From Actinostola sp. cb2023 (Eukaryota; Cnidaria; Anthozoa; Actiniaria; Actinostolidae), in assembly GCA_033675265.1 (NCBI GenBank), contig JAUJYZ010001512.1:402501-466500 (forward strand): a stretch of 64,000 bases of DNA. The letters are read 5' to 3'. Numbering within the stretch: the first letter of the stretch is position 1; each line of letters begins with the position of its first letter. The notes under the pieces were generated by a model that worked only from the letters and a program-made list of their open reading frames with translations, made no database searches and was not told where the DNA came from. Positions 30,401-41,100 of the stretch are shown here, piece by piece. A program made the translations under genes and the position numbers.

Positions 30401-33400
30401 TTAGTAACGGTGGACGTATTTTTGCCTGTTTTGAGAGTGCAATATTTCACTCCTTTATTCCTATATCGACTTAAAAACAACTAAAACTGCTATCTTGGAG
30501 CTAAAATGACTATTTTACAAATAAATCATTTCTTTAGCAATGGTACGAATTTCGTCATAGTAGCACTTTAAGCATCAGGACGACGACGTCGAGGACGACG
30601 AAGTTCGAATAAAGTGTTTTGTTGTTTATTCTTTTCATAATTGTTTCAATTTCCGTGTTTTCACTAAATTTGCGCCGCCTTTCATGAATGACTCAACAAC
30701 TATCTGCACAAACAACGAACTGACGTTCTCGTTCTCTTTGCGTCGTTGTCATTTCACGTCGCAGTTTAGCATTCAACGCCTGAAGAATACGCCCGAAGTT
30801 AAGACGAAATCGAGCTCATTTCATACATTCCAACAAGAAGTTATTGATTTTTGTAATGAGCGCCACGTCGTCGTCGTCGTCTATTCCGTCCTCGATGGCT
30901 TTAAGGTCCCTACTAGACATGCAAATAATTACCTTGTTTATTGTTTGTTTGTTTAGTATGCGAAGGTGTTGTTTTGTTGTTTGTTCGTTCATTCTTTACG
31001 ATTTCATCGACTTCTCACTTGTAACTAGATACTGAACGACGTCTATTTATGTCAGACTGCAAATAATTACCTTGTTTGTTGTAATTTTGTAGCGGTAAAG
31101 GAACCAAAGACAACAACCATCTTTAACAACCCTTGTACTGGTCTACATGAATTCTCGTCCAAGGAATACAGTGAAAGCAACCGCTCCACCGACATTACAG
31201 CAACTACGACGCATGCGTGTAATGTTTCTGACGTCATTCAAGGTTCAGTGAGTGACACTGCACTTGTTAATTCTTCATTCGTTCAAGATGAACAAAACAC
31301 GTTTGAAAGTAAAGTTAAGCACAATGGAATGTTGAACTTGAATGTCAACGAGCTAGAGGCCGTTCTCTGGAAAGCTTTAGCAGAAAAGAACAGGGAACAA
31401 AGTGTTGACTCAAGTAGTCTTGAATCAAGCGGATATGGAGACGAGTATTCATCGGCAAATGAGGAGACAACGAGCAGTGAAACGTCTGACTCTGAGATGG
31501 TTGAAATACCGATGCCTGGTACGTTTATCGATATGGTTCCAAATCATTGTGAATTAATGCTACACTCGCAACGAGGCTCCAACAGGTCCAGTCCCTTCCC
31601 TAGTCCACGGCTATCAAGAGCGGCATCGAAGAAGTACAAGACTTCGCATTCAACAATGGAAGCACCATGCCAAGGAAATGAAAGCCTTTATAACGCAGTG
31701 TTAAGATCAAGACTAATCTCAACAAACAGTCGAGTCAGTCCATTGTCAACGCCACGGTTGTGTCGACCTACAACACACAACAAGACATCACCATTGAGCA
31801 TCGATACTAAACCAAGTAACACCAGCAACGAAGATCAGCAATATGGTCTTGTGCCGGCGACAACACGGTATCCAGTCGAACACAGACAAAACACAGAACA
31901 AGAGAAATATGATTTGACCATCACAGATAGATCACACCAGACTGATAGTGGACCGCGGAAACACTCCTGGAGAACGTTGTTCAAAACACCTGCGTTTTAC
32001 AAGGTGAGTAAAAGAATCTTAGGAATTACTTGAAGCCGATTGCGCACATTTTTACATCAAAAAACATGTTCACGTTTTAATTAACATAATTTTATTGTCA
32101 TTCCGCTGACCAGCTTGCAGCAGCCTACATGTTCACAAGAGTCTGCCAGAATATCACTACGTCATACTTACCGTTGTTTTTGACAGACCACCTTAAATTT
32201 GGAAAGGTATTTCTTCTAATATGTATGCGCACGTCTGTTTTGATGGGTTTCCTGTGGTACAGCGCGCTGACTCCCTGTGTTCTCCGTACAGAATCGCATG
32301 CGTTTACAGAAACACGCACGCAATTCCTTACGTAAGAACACAGGGAGCCCGCCTACGTGCTCTACCACAGGAAACCCGTCAATAAAGACCCGCGTATAAT
32401 TCATATATTTATATCATTTAATTTGAACACTAGCCTCAGAACAAATGGTTGGGCTCCCTGTGCAACAACAGCTGCATATTGTGTTTCCATGTATCAGTAA
32501 TTTTTACTTAGTTTTGATTTTGATTTTGAATCAAACTTTGTATCTCAAGGAATCTATTGCTTACTTCCCTTTGGTGTTACTTTTGAGTGGAGTGTTTGCA
32601 AGTTTTGCAGCAAAACGATTCAACAAACTTCTAGGAAATAAGGTAAGTTCACTTTGATAACGTGTTATGATGACGTGTAATGATGACGTGTAATGATAAC
32701 GTGTAATGATGACACAAGGCTGACATTTGGTCGGCTTTTAGACTTTCTAAAATTCAGGCTATTCCAATTGTTGAAATCTACCTTTCAGAGTAGTTTGAAA
32801 TTAGAGTCGTTATCGAAGTACTGTTATGACGTCATGTTGTTTTTTTCCGCCAGTGGACGTTTTGTTTAGGTTATAAATAAAGTAAATACTTTGCTATGTA
32901 TGGGATCCCTGTGTAATAGTGACGTACTCACATTACGTCATGTTGTTTTCCCCGCCAGCGGACGTTTTGCTTAGGTTAATAAAGTAAATACTTTGATATG
33001 TATGGGATCCCTGTGTAGTAGTGACGTACGGATATGACGTCATGTTGTTTTTCCCGCCAGTGGACGTTTTATTTAGGTTAATAAAGTAAATACTTTGCTA
33101 TGTATGGGATCCCTGTGTAATAGTGACGTACTCACATTACGTCATGTTGTTTTCCCCGCCAGCGGAACATGTATACATTTTGTCTGCGCATGCGTTAGGA
33201 TTCAGATTTCAAAGTACCTATTTGCATAATCGATACTTCAGCTTTTGTCATTCAGTATGCCAACGATGTGCCAACCAGAGATCGATTGGCTGTTGAAACA
33301 AAACGTGTGAAAAGCTTTTTAATGTTTGTAAACATGAAGTATCGCTATTATTTTGCCAAGTGCACTGCTGTGGACGCCTTTAGTGAGCGATCTTCGTCTC

Positions 33401-36400
33401 TAGAATGAAGTTTAAGAAAATCATTGAAAGGAAATCAATAGTCCGCCTACTTTTGTGGTGCTGTGGATATTTTTTCCGTATAAGGGAACAAAATCCGCCA
33501 AAACACGGCAACATTCCTACGAAGAAGTCGGGTGAATGAGTGAAAATTGGACACTTCAAATCCACCGCAAAGCAAGAGGAACAATTTTTCAACTCCAACA
33601 AACAAGACCTTACGAAACTAGCATGAGTGAAGCAATAAATCACGGAAGAAAATTCATCGCCAGAAATTTCGAATCGACATGCGCAGTTGAACGCGACACT
33701 TAGAAAAAGTTGACCTCGATTACATTACAATAAATGTATGGAGTCAAAATACTTATATCTCAATATTCCCCTTTAAAATAAAATTGAACATTTACTTTGC
33801 CTCCATTTTAACGAACGTAGTTTCTAGCTTTAGTTTAACGGTAATTACAACATCTTACCTCCAATACTCGGCTCGGTTTTTACGTTTCTTCAATCGTTGA
33901 ATTATAAGTACCCCATTATAGAGAAACATATGGCGGATGCCTCAACTACAAAGAGTTCTGGCCCCTGGTGTTTGCCTGTCCTTGCACTGATACACTTACT
34001 TTGCCTCTGGTTCGAAAGACGAAGAACTAACTTAGAATTTCAGCTGGTTTCCAGTAGATCCTACAACAATTTCGGCTCGGTTTTGGACATGTAGTTTGTG
34101 CAATATCAAGGCTCGGTGTCATGCTTATATTGGAACCCATTATAGCCGATAAGCTCTAAAAATTGCCTTTTTCTGTGCCATTTCTTGCTTCCACGTCGAT
34201 CGACGCCATGTTTACATAGTTTCAGTCAGGCGTTCCTTTTTTGCACGAAAATAGACTAGAAACTAGCTGAAATCCTCCGCGCGCTCCTATGTTTTGAAAT
34301 TTTCGCGCGAAAAAGCTAGGTATTCTAAGCTTTACACTACATCTTTTATTATGTCTTCTTTACAAAAAGCGTGTACTTTTCCTTACCGAAAGTCTAAATT
34401 CAAGCTTAAGCTAAATTAGTTTAAGGGAACAACACAAGAACGAAGAATGAAGTAGCTTTTTGGCTTCAAGTTAATTTTTCTTAAGTCAAATCGTCATCGA
34501 TCAGAAATATCTTATATTTATTTTTTGAATCCTGTTATTACAGGCAAATCATTTCAGTTATATATACCGTGGTAGCATAACGCATTGCTTTTACGACCAA
34601 TCAGATACGCTATAAGACAATACTTTTGATTGGCAGCCAATTTGTTATGGTTGACTGCAAGTTATTTATCACATTAAGCTCCACCCACTTTGATTCGAAA
34701 TTTCTGGCGATGTGCTGGGGGGTGAGCTACTAAGAAAGGTTTTCTTATAATTTAGTTTGACACGTCACCAATTCAGATAAACGATTCGCAAACACAATGC
34801 TGAATAAAATCTCAATGTGAATCAAACTTATATCAAACGGTTTACAGCTGATTCTAAGAAGTCCACAAAAATGAAGAATTAAGCTATCCTTTACAATAAA
34901 CTTCAACACATAGAATGTTTGTAATATGGTATACACCAGCGATGAAAATCAGTCATAATCATAACAAATAGAGTGTACTGATACCATAGTACCTAAATAA
35001 TACGATCTCACATTGAGGGACAATTTTTCTGCTTAACATAAGTTCTCGAATGCAAAGAATAAGCTTAGAAGAAGTCAATTTGTGCTATTTTCGGCTGGGG
35101 GGCGAGTTAATAAGTATTGTTCTTTAGGTAGGAATGTTAGGAAAATACGTGCAAAAATGATAAATACCCAAGTGAACCGAGCAAAATACTTTGAGAATAC
35201 TGAATGTACAGAACTAAAATTCACAGAATGTGACCTTCAATGTGTCAGTACTAACTTTCACTGTGAGGTGTCTCTTGAAATCATCTTCGATGAGAATAAA
35301 CCCAAAGGACAATGTAGCTGGTTTTAGGATAATTCCTTGTTTCGGCGGATTTTGTTCCTTGATATTTTATCATCTACGACCCTTATTCGGAAAAAAATCA
35401 TCTACAGCAAAACAAAAGTAGGCAGACTATTGATTTCCTTTCAAATACTTTCTTGAACATCATTCTAGAGACGAAGATCGCTCACTAAATCTCCCACCGC
35501 AGTGCAATTTGCAAAGAAAATGGCGGCAAATCACTTTCAAATCTGAATTCTAACGCATGCGCAGACAAAATGTATACATGTTCGCCAGCGGACGTTTTAT
35601 TTAGGTTAATAAAGAAAATACTTTGCTATGTATGGGATCCCTGTGTAGTAGTGACGTACTGACATGACGTCATGTTGTTTTTCCCGCCAGTGGACGTTTT
35701 GTTTAGGTTAATAAAGTAAATACTTTGCTATGTATGGGATCCCTGTGTAGTAGTAACCTACTGACATGACGTCATGTTGTTTTTTCCCGCCAGTGGACGT
35801 TTTGTATAGGTTCGATCATGGTGATGGGAGCATCAGGATGGTTTTACTTGTTGACACAGGAGAACCGTTTGGTGATGTACGTGCCCGCCATCTTATCGGG
35901 ATGTGGAACGTCTATTATGTTTGTTACTACACTTGCTTTAGCGGCTGAGTTCGTCGATGCTGACAGGGTATGTTATACACAACCTCTAAACTCGCAACTG
36001 CAGCATTTGCCAACGAAACTGGATGTTCCTCTATTTGTATATTTACTTTTTTTCTCGGGAATTTAAATAGTTTATCTGAGCATCCAGTACGTTTCCTCCA
36101 AATAATGCTGCAGTATAAGACCTCGATAGAACTACTCTATTGTTTACATAGAACATGGAAAAGCGATTTCTAAAGCCGGCGCCTGACTGTTGATACCATG
36201 GTTTCGTTGCAGAGTTCTGGTGCGTTCATGATAGCGTCCATGAGTATTCTTTGCAAGATTGTGTCTGGTGTGTTGTTTTATCTTCTACAAGAATATTCAC
36301 CCAAAGCAACAAGGTAAACACTACGACTATTAAACTTCATTAGTGATGCGATAATTTGGTCTTTTTAATATTTTTGTTTCACTACTTTGATTTTCAGTTC

Positions 36401-37196
36401 TGACTGCCCAGAATGCACCGCGTACGTTCGTCACGTGTTTTCTTTGACGCCTGGTGTGAGCGCATTCTTTGGTCTCGTTGCTTTCATCCTGTTTATCCCA
36501 GCAACGATCCAATGTAAACCGATAAGTAAGTATGAACGTAACGTTAATATTACTCACTGTACAGTACGCATGCGTTAACATTACTCACTGTACAGTACGC
36601 ATGCGTTAACATTACTCACTGTCCAGTACGCATGCGTTAACATTACTCACTGTCCAGTACGCATGCGTTAACATTACTCACTGTCCAGTACGCATGCGTT
36701 AACATTACTCACTGTCCAGTACGCATGCGTTAACATGACTCACTGTCCAGTACGCATGCGTTAACATCACTCACTGTCCAGTACGCATGCGTTAACATTA
36801 CTCACTGTCCAGTACGCATGCGTTAACATTACTCACTGTCCAGTACGCATGCGTTAATATTACTTGCTGTCCAGTACGCATGCGTTAACATTACTCACTG
36901 TCCAGTACGCATGCGTTAGGGTCAGTATAGCAGTTGTAGACTGAGACTAGACTGGAACCTAACTTCTGCATCTCTCATCCACAGTACACACAGCAGAAGT
37001 AGAGACACAGACGGATGTTGATTATCCTCTAGAAGTCAAGCTAACAGTTGATATAGAAACACAAGCAGATTTACTATCATCCAATAAGAACTCTCTGCCC
37101 AGCAGCTCTTTAGATATAATCATGGATGTTCGACAAGCAATAAGCGAGGAAGACGAAGCTGGAGGAACCCGTGATTATTACACTACACATCTATAA
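25327..37196 (+). CDS. MFSD12-like transporter, paralogue 2 (798 aa)
   Basis: Exons: 25327-25814, 28374-28482, 29078-29165, 31093-32003, 32114-32206, 32550-32642, 35794-35967, 36213-36313, 36398-36525 and 36985-37196; total 2397 bp, all phases consistent. Family marks: GHVSDNITVPYMSRFYGKRK then TWHLLG, WSLTQSNFLALIP, FKTPAFYKLAAAYMFTR, LTDHL, YFPLVLLLSGVFASF, SSGAF and CPECTAYVRHVF. It is expected to be a 12-TM endomembrane or plasma-membrane solute carrier; substrate unknown. The loop encoded by exon 4 (~300 residues) is Ser/Thr-rich. The C-terminus ends YTTHL. Exons 7 and 9 and part of exon 1 are nearly identical to paralogue 1 while exons 2, 3, 4, 8 and 10 differ, which points to gene conversion. 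Confidence 0.9.
27404..27497. repeat. (CAGA)n microsatellite, about 23 copies
   Basis: Perfect tetranucleotide run in intron 1 of paralogue 2. Confidence 0.97.
27490..28340. repeat. Composite dispersed repeat, inverted copy 2
   Basis: GACGCTCAATGAGC and CAGTTGCGTGACGAGGGAG near 27507-27630, and CGATTAAATACGTCGCATAC and GGCCTGGGCCCGAGTAATAA near 28227-28345, are reverse complements of the ends of 12180-13440. This copy lacks the ~190-bp tandem array. It lies in intron 1 of paralogue 2. Confidence 0.6.
28551..28890. repeat. Imperfect short tandem repeats rich in CACGACACTGT and GGTACGGTCACG
   Basis: About six copies of CACGACACTGT (28556-28618) are followed by a loose array of GGTACGG/TCACGG words. 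It lies in intron 2 of paralogue 2 and is non-coding. Confidence 0.75.
29345..30572. mobile_element. TIR transposon remnant containing a nested MITE
   Basis: CTTAAAGTGCTACTATGATG at 29347 is matched by the reverse complement ending near 30571 (CATAGTAGCACTTTAAG). The 1.2-kb interior has no transposase-like ORF and includes the MITE at 29523-29824. It lies in intron 3 of paralogue 2. Confidence 0.6.
29523..29824. mobile_element. MITE, family A (second copy), TA target duplication
   Basis: The ends TACACCTATTTCAAAAATGG and the reverse complement CCATTTTTGAAATAGGTGTA (right end with a longer T run) are flanked by TA. The TIR extends about 90 bp (ACCGAACTGCATTATGGTAA on the left, mirrored on the right). 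Only the outer ends resemble the copy at 7603-7890. Confidence 0.75.
30574..30940. repeat. Dispersed repeat (family B), uninterrupted copy
   Basis: The copy begins GGACGACGACGTCGAGGACG and ends near CATTCCGTCCTCGATGGC-like sequence at 30880-30900. A second copy at 54541-55245 is interrupted by a 348-bp MITE. It is non-coding. Confidence 0.7.
32223..32395. mobile_element. MITE, family C
   Basis: GATGGGTTTCCTGTGGTA at 32236 and its mirror TACCACAGGAAACCC near 32370 bound a 150-170-bp non-coding element with an internal inverted ACTCCCTGTG...ACAGGGAGC. A related element is at 61310-61600. Confidence 0.65.
32830..33165 (+). repeat. Splice-junction repeat array in intron 6 of paralogue 2 (left block)
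   Basis: Units match those at 21530-21912: TTTTTCCCGCCAGTGGACG, then AATAAAGTAAATACTTTGC and TGACGTCATG-like words. The array continues at 35583-35793 up to the genuine exon 7 acceptor. A 2.4-kb transposon splits it at 33166-35582. Confidence 0.9.
33166..35582. mobile_element. Long-TIR transposon with 9-bp target duplication (Mutator-like)
   Basis: The element begins AACATGTATACATTTTGTCT and ends with the exact reverse complement, flanked by CGCCAGCGG on both sides (33157-33165 and 35583-35591). The inverted repeats are long (a few hundred bp, with small gaps; for example GAGCGATCTTCGTCTCTAGA near 33386 mirrored near 35471). The interior has no recognisable transposase, so it is non-autonomous. 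A 9-bp duplication with long TIRs suggests the Mutator/MULE group. Confidence 0.85.
35583..35793 (+). repeat. Splice-junction repeat array in intron 6 of paralogue 2 (right block)
   Basis: Two more units lead into exon 7. In the first, the donor-like GTAAAT is mutated to GAAAAT (35611-35617). The last unit ends with the functional TTTTTTCCCGCCAG acceptor at 35793. Confidence 0.88.
36540..36917. repeat. 31-bp minisatellite in intron 9 of paralogue 2, ~12 copies
   Basis: Same unit and same position relative to the exon 9 donor as the array at 22453-23335, with fewer copies. Confidence 0.95.
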
Positions 37197-37254
37197 CGAA
37201 TGTGTCTTGAACGGACTGAATTCAAACGTATTAAATTAACTAATTTACCACAAC

Positions 37255-37610
37255 TAGTCAGTTTCTCGCTCTCTGATTGGCTTAGAGCCGTGGTAAATAA
37301 GAGTACATACCACGGCAATTGCGTGTTCGCTCGCGCACGGATCTAGCGCGCGCTTGAATCAGTTTTTCTTTCAAAATTTATCGGCGTTTTCGGATGTTTT
37401 CTCCCTCTGTTGTGGTAAAAAACAAACTTACGATAGTTTCTTGTGGTATGTCCTCTTATTTACCACGGTTGGCGCCATCTCATCGTCAAAATTGTTAAGT
37501 GGATGCACTCGGCTACGCCTCGTGAATCCACAACAATTTTGACGATTCGATGACGCCAACCGTGGTAAATAAGAGGACATACCACGCGAAACTATCGTAA
37601 ATTTGTTAAA
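37255..37610. mobile_element. Palindromic fold-back element
   Basis: CGATAGTTTCTTGTGGTATG at 37431 is mirrored by CATACCACGCGAAACTATCG ending near 37601; ACCACGGTTGGCGCCATC and CAACAATTTTGACGATTCGA pair in the centre. Part of the motif (GTGGTAAATAAGAGTACATA) recurs at 37291. It lies just downstream of paralogue 2. Confidence 0.7.
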
Positions 37611-38119
37611 CTTATTATAGTACGTCGATGCGTCCATGACATTCAAGGCGACTGGAAATGTGTAGGCACTATTACTAAGATTCTTCTAAAGTACTTTGAT
37701 TGGTAAACAAGCGGAGGGTGGCTCTCAACTCATTCATGTGGCCGGGTTTAAATACGGGTAGCTTTACTGCGTGGTTGTCCTACAGGGTTGCTTAGCTAAG
37801 CACTAGTTTTCCATCGCATCGTCGACCTTTAGATATAACATTTTACAAAGTTGTAAATATGTAAAACATTTTAAGATATTTTAAAAAATTCGTTTTAATA
37901 ATAAACGCGTCTTTATATATGTAGCAATAAATAACAGGGTCAGAAGTTATGCAATATGCCAGCAAAAATAAAGTTTGACAATCTTTCTATATATTTACAT
38001 TGAGCTCTTGACGTGATAATGGCTAAGACTCGCTTATCCGTACACGGTATACTTTCACTCCATTCAGTTCTGTCGCTGTTTTCCTTTGGCGCCTTTGGTA
38101 CTGTTTGACTGTCATTCGG
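37611..38119. other. Convergent intergenic region
   Basis: This short stretch lies between the converging 3' ends of paralogues 2 and 3. AATAAA occurs at 37900-37905 on the plus strand, a possible distal poly(A) signal for paralogue 2. Otherwise it is featureless. Confidence 0.4.
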
Positions 38120-41100
38120 TCAAACGTCTGACGCAGGCAAGTCCTTGAGTTTCTCCAAGTCTGCTTGTGTGATGGCCACGGCGATATCATTATCTTTCAA
38201 AGTACAATTTGAACAACGATTAAAGGGTACACGCGCGAGGAAACGGATAGGAATGAATGAATGAATGGGAAAGGATGAATGAATGAATGGGACATACCCT
38301 TACCTACAATAGGTTGACGTAGAAGTTCTAACCGTTTCACGTGTTCCTGAATGCGTTTCTGAATGCGTTGCATGTTTTCTGAGATTTCTGTGGATAAACA
38401 AGACATGCATGATAAGTAGTGCGCAGGTTTAGCCAGACTCGACGAAATGACTGACCGTCTTGTTGAGTGAGGTAAAATAATACTTCGATGACTGCAACAG
38501 TCACGTGGACAGCAGGAACAAAAAACAAAGCAATGCGAAGAAAATCCCCAGACTGTTTAGATGCATGACTAAAGACATGAAATAAAAACGTGGTTAAATC
38601 AACATAAGACCACGTGTAGTCAACGCCCTGTACTGAACGGGATTACTCGTGGATTACCAATCAACATAAGACCACGTGTAGTCAACGCCCTGTACTGAAC
38701 GGGATTACTCGTGGATTACCAATCAACATAAGACCACGTGTAGTCAACGCCCTGTACTGAACGGGATTACTCGTGGATTACCAATCAACATGAGACCACG
38801 AGTAGTCAACGCCCTGTACTGAACGGGATTACTCGTGGATTACCAATCAACATAAGACCACGTGTAGTCAACGCCCTGTACTGAACGGGATTACTCGTGG
38901 ATTACCAATCAACATAAGACCACGAGTAGTCAACGCCCTGTACTGAACGGGATTACTCGAAGATTACCAATCAACATAAGACCACGAGTAGTCAACGCCC
39001 TGTACTGAACGGGATTACTCGTGGATTACCAATCAACATAAGACCACGTGTAGTCAACGCCCTGTACTGAACGGGATTACTCGTGGATTACCAATCAACA
39101 TAAGACCACGAGTAGTCAACGCCCTGTACTGAACGGGATTACTCGTGGATTACCAATCAACATAAGACCACGTGTAGTCAACGCCCTGTACTGAACGGGA
39201 TTACTGGTGGATTACCAATCAACATAAGACCACGAGTAGTCAACGCCCTGTACTGAACGGGATTACTCGTGGATTACCAATCAACATAAGACCACGTGTA
39301 GTCAACGCCCTGTACTGAACGGGATTACTCGTGGATTACCAATCAACATAAGACCACGAGTAGTCAACGCCCTGTACTGAACGGGATTACTCGTGGATTA
39401 CCAATCAACATAAGACCACGTGTAGTCAACGCCCTGTACTGAACAGGATTACTCGTGGATTACCAATCAACATAAGACCACGTGTAGTCAACGCCCTGTA
39501 CTGAACGGGATTACTGGTGGATTACCAATCAACATAAGACCACGAGTAGTCAACGCCCTGTACTGAACGGGAATACTCGTGGATTACCAATCAACATAAG
39601 ACCCGACGTGTAATCACCACCCTGTACTGAACTACGGGATTATCAATCAACATAAGACCACGAGTAGTCACGGGGGTGGAATGAAGGGGATGGAATGAAG
39701 GGGATGGAATGAAGGGGATGGAATGAAGGGGGTGGAATGAAGGGGATGGAATGAAGGGGATGGAATGAAGGGGGTGGAATGAAGGGGATGGAATGAAGGG
39801 GATGGAATGAAGGGGATGGAAAGAAGGGGATGGAATGAAGGGGATGGAATGAAGGGGGTGGAATGAAGGGAATGGAATGAAGGAGGTGGAATGAAAGGGA
39901 TGGAATGAAGGGGATGGAATGAAGGGGATGGAAAGAAGGGGATGGAATGAAAGGGATGGAATTAAGGGGGTGGAATGAAGGGGATGGAATGAAGGGGATG
40001 GAATGAAGGGGGTGGAATGAAGGGAATGGAATGAAGGGAAGGGGGTTGTAAAACTTTAGAGGGAGACGAAGGGGACATATAAAACCTTCTCTGATGTCCG
40101 TCTGGAAATGCCTGCATGATGACGAACACCACAAAGCCGTTCCACAGCTCATCCATTGCTTTGACAAAGTCGTCTGCATCAGTCAAGTGCAACGCCGAGG
40201 TTTTTGAAGAGATAAAGAGCATCATTTGTGACGTCACGATCATGATACAACTGCTGAAGCCAAACGTCAACGCGGGAAAATACAACAGATCACTCAGGGT
40301 GATGGACTGACTTAGGAACCAGATCCCCGCGGTCAGAGTCACACCGGACGATGTACAAAACATTGCCTGTTAAGAACATGTGATGTTAATCATGAGTTAC
40401 CATGGAGACATGACGTCAACATCAAAGATAAGTATAATAATATAATATCTTAATAATACAGTCATTTGCAAAAATTCTGGCCGCCACGATATATCAATAT
40501 ATCAATATATCGGGTGCATCACTAATACTATTAAATGAAGCAAAATTTACAAACAACAAACGTAAGACTAAAATAAACATTATAATAAATATTTCTACCA
40601 ACTTTGCTGACGTTAACCCGCTTTAATGGGAATTTTCGATTATTTAATTACCCATAATGCACCCGATATATTGATATATTGATATTTCGTAGCGGCCAGA
40701 ATTTTTGCAAATGACTGTATAATATAATATATAATATAATAATATAATGTTATTATCTTATATAGCGCATTCACATTGTCTCAATTCGCTTTTCAACCAA
40801 TGGAAGACTGTATATTAAGGCGCCCATGGCAGCCGAGCAGCTTACAATCAAATTCCGCGATGAGGAGTTAGTACGTTAGTAAGTTATGCCTCTAATATTA
40901 TATATTAATAAGTCATATTTATTACCCGATAGCCGTAAGTCATAATGAGCTTCTTCACGGCCAAGCTGCCGATTGAAAAGCCACCAAACACTACAGCAGG
41001 GAAATTAGCTACGGACAACTGAAACAACACAAAATATGTGAGGTAATTCCTACTCATTACCCAGGTAACTGCCTACCGGCCAAACACTACACTGGCAGGG

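Noticed and set aside
33166..35582. Search for a transposase within the long-TIR element
   Set aside because: Longest frames are under 90 codons and none shows a recognisable domain.
38590..39665. Regular direct repeats resembling a CRISPR array
   Set aside because: Units are contiguous 62-bp tandem copies with no unique spacers, inside an intron of an animal gene.
39643..40179. 178-codon minus-strand ORF rich in [14 protein letters not shown]
   Set aside because: Readthrough of the GGAATGAAGGGGAT satellite into the real exon 40086-40366.
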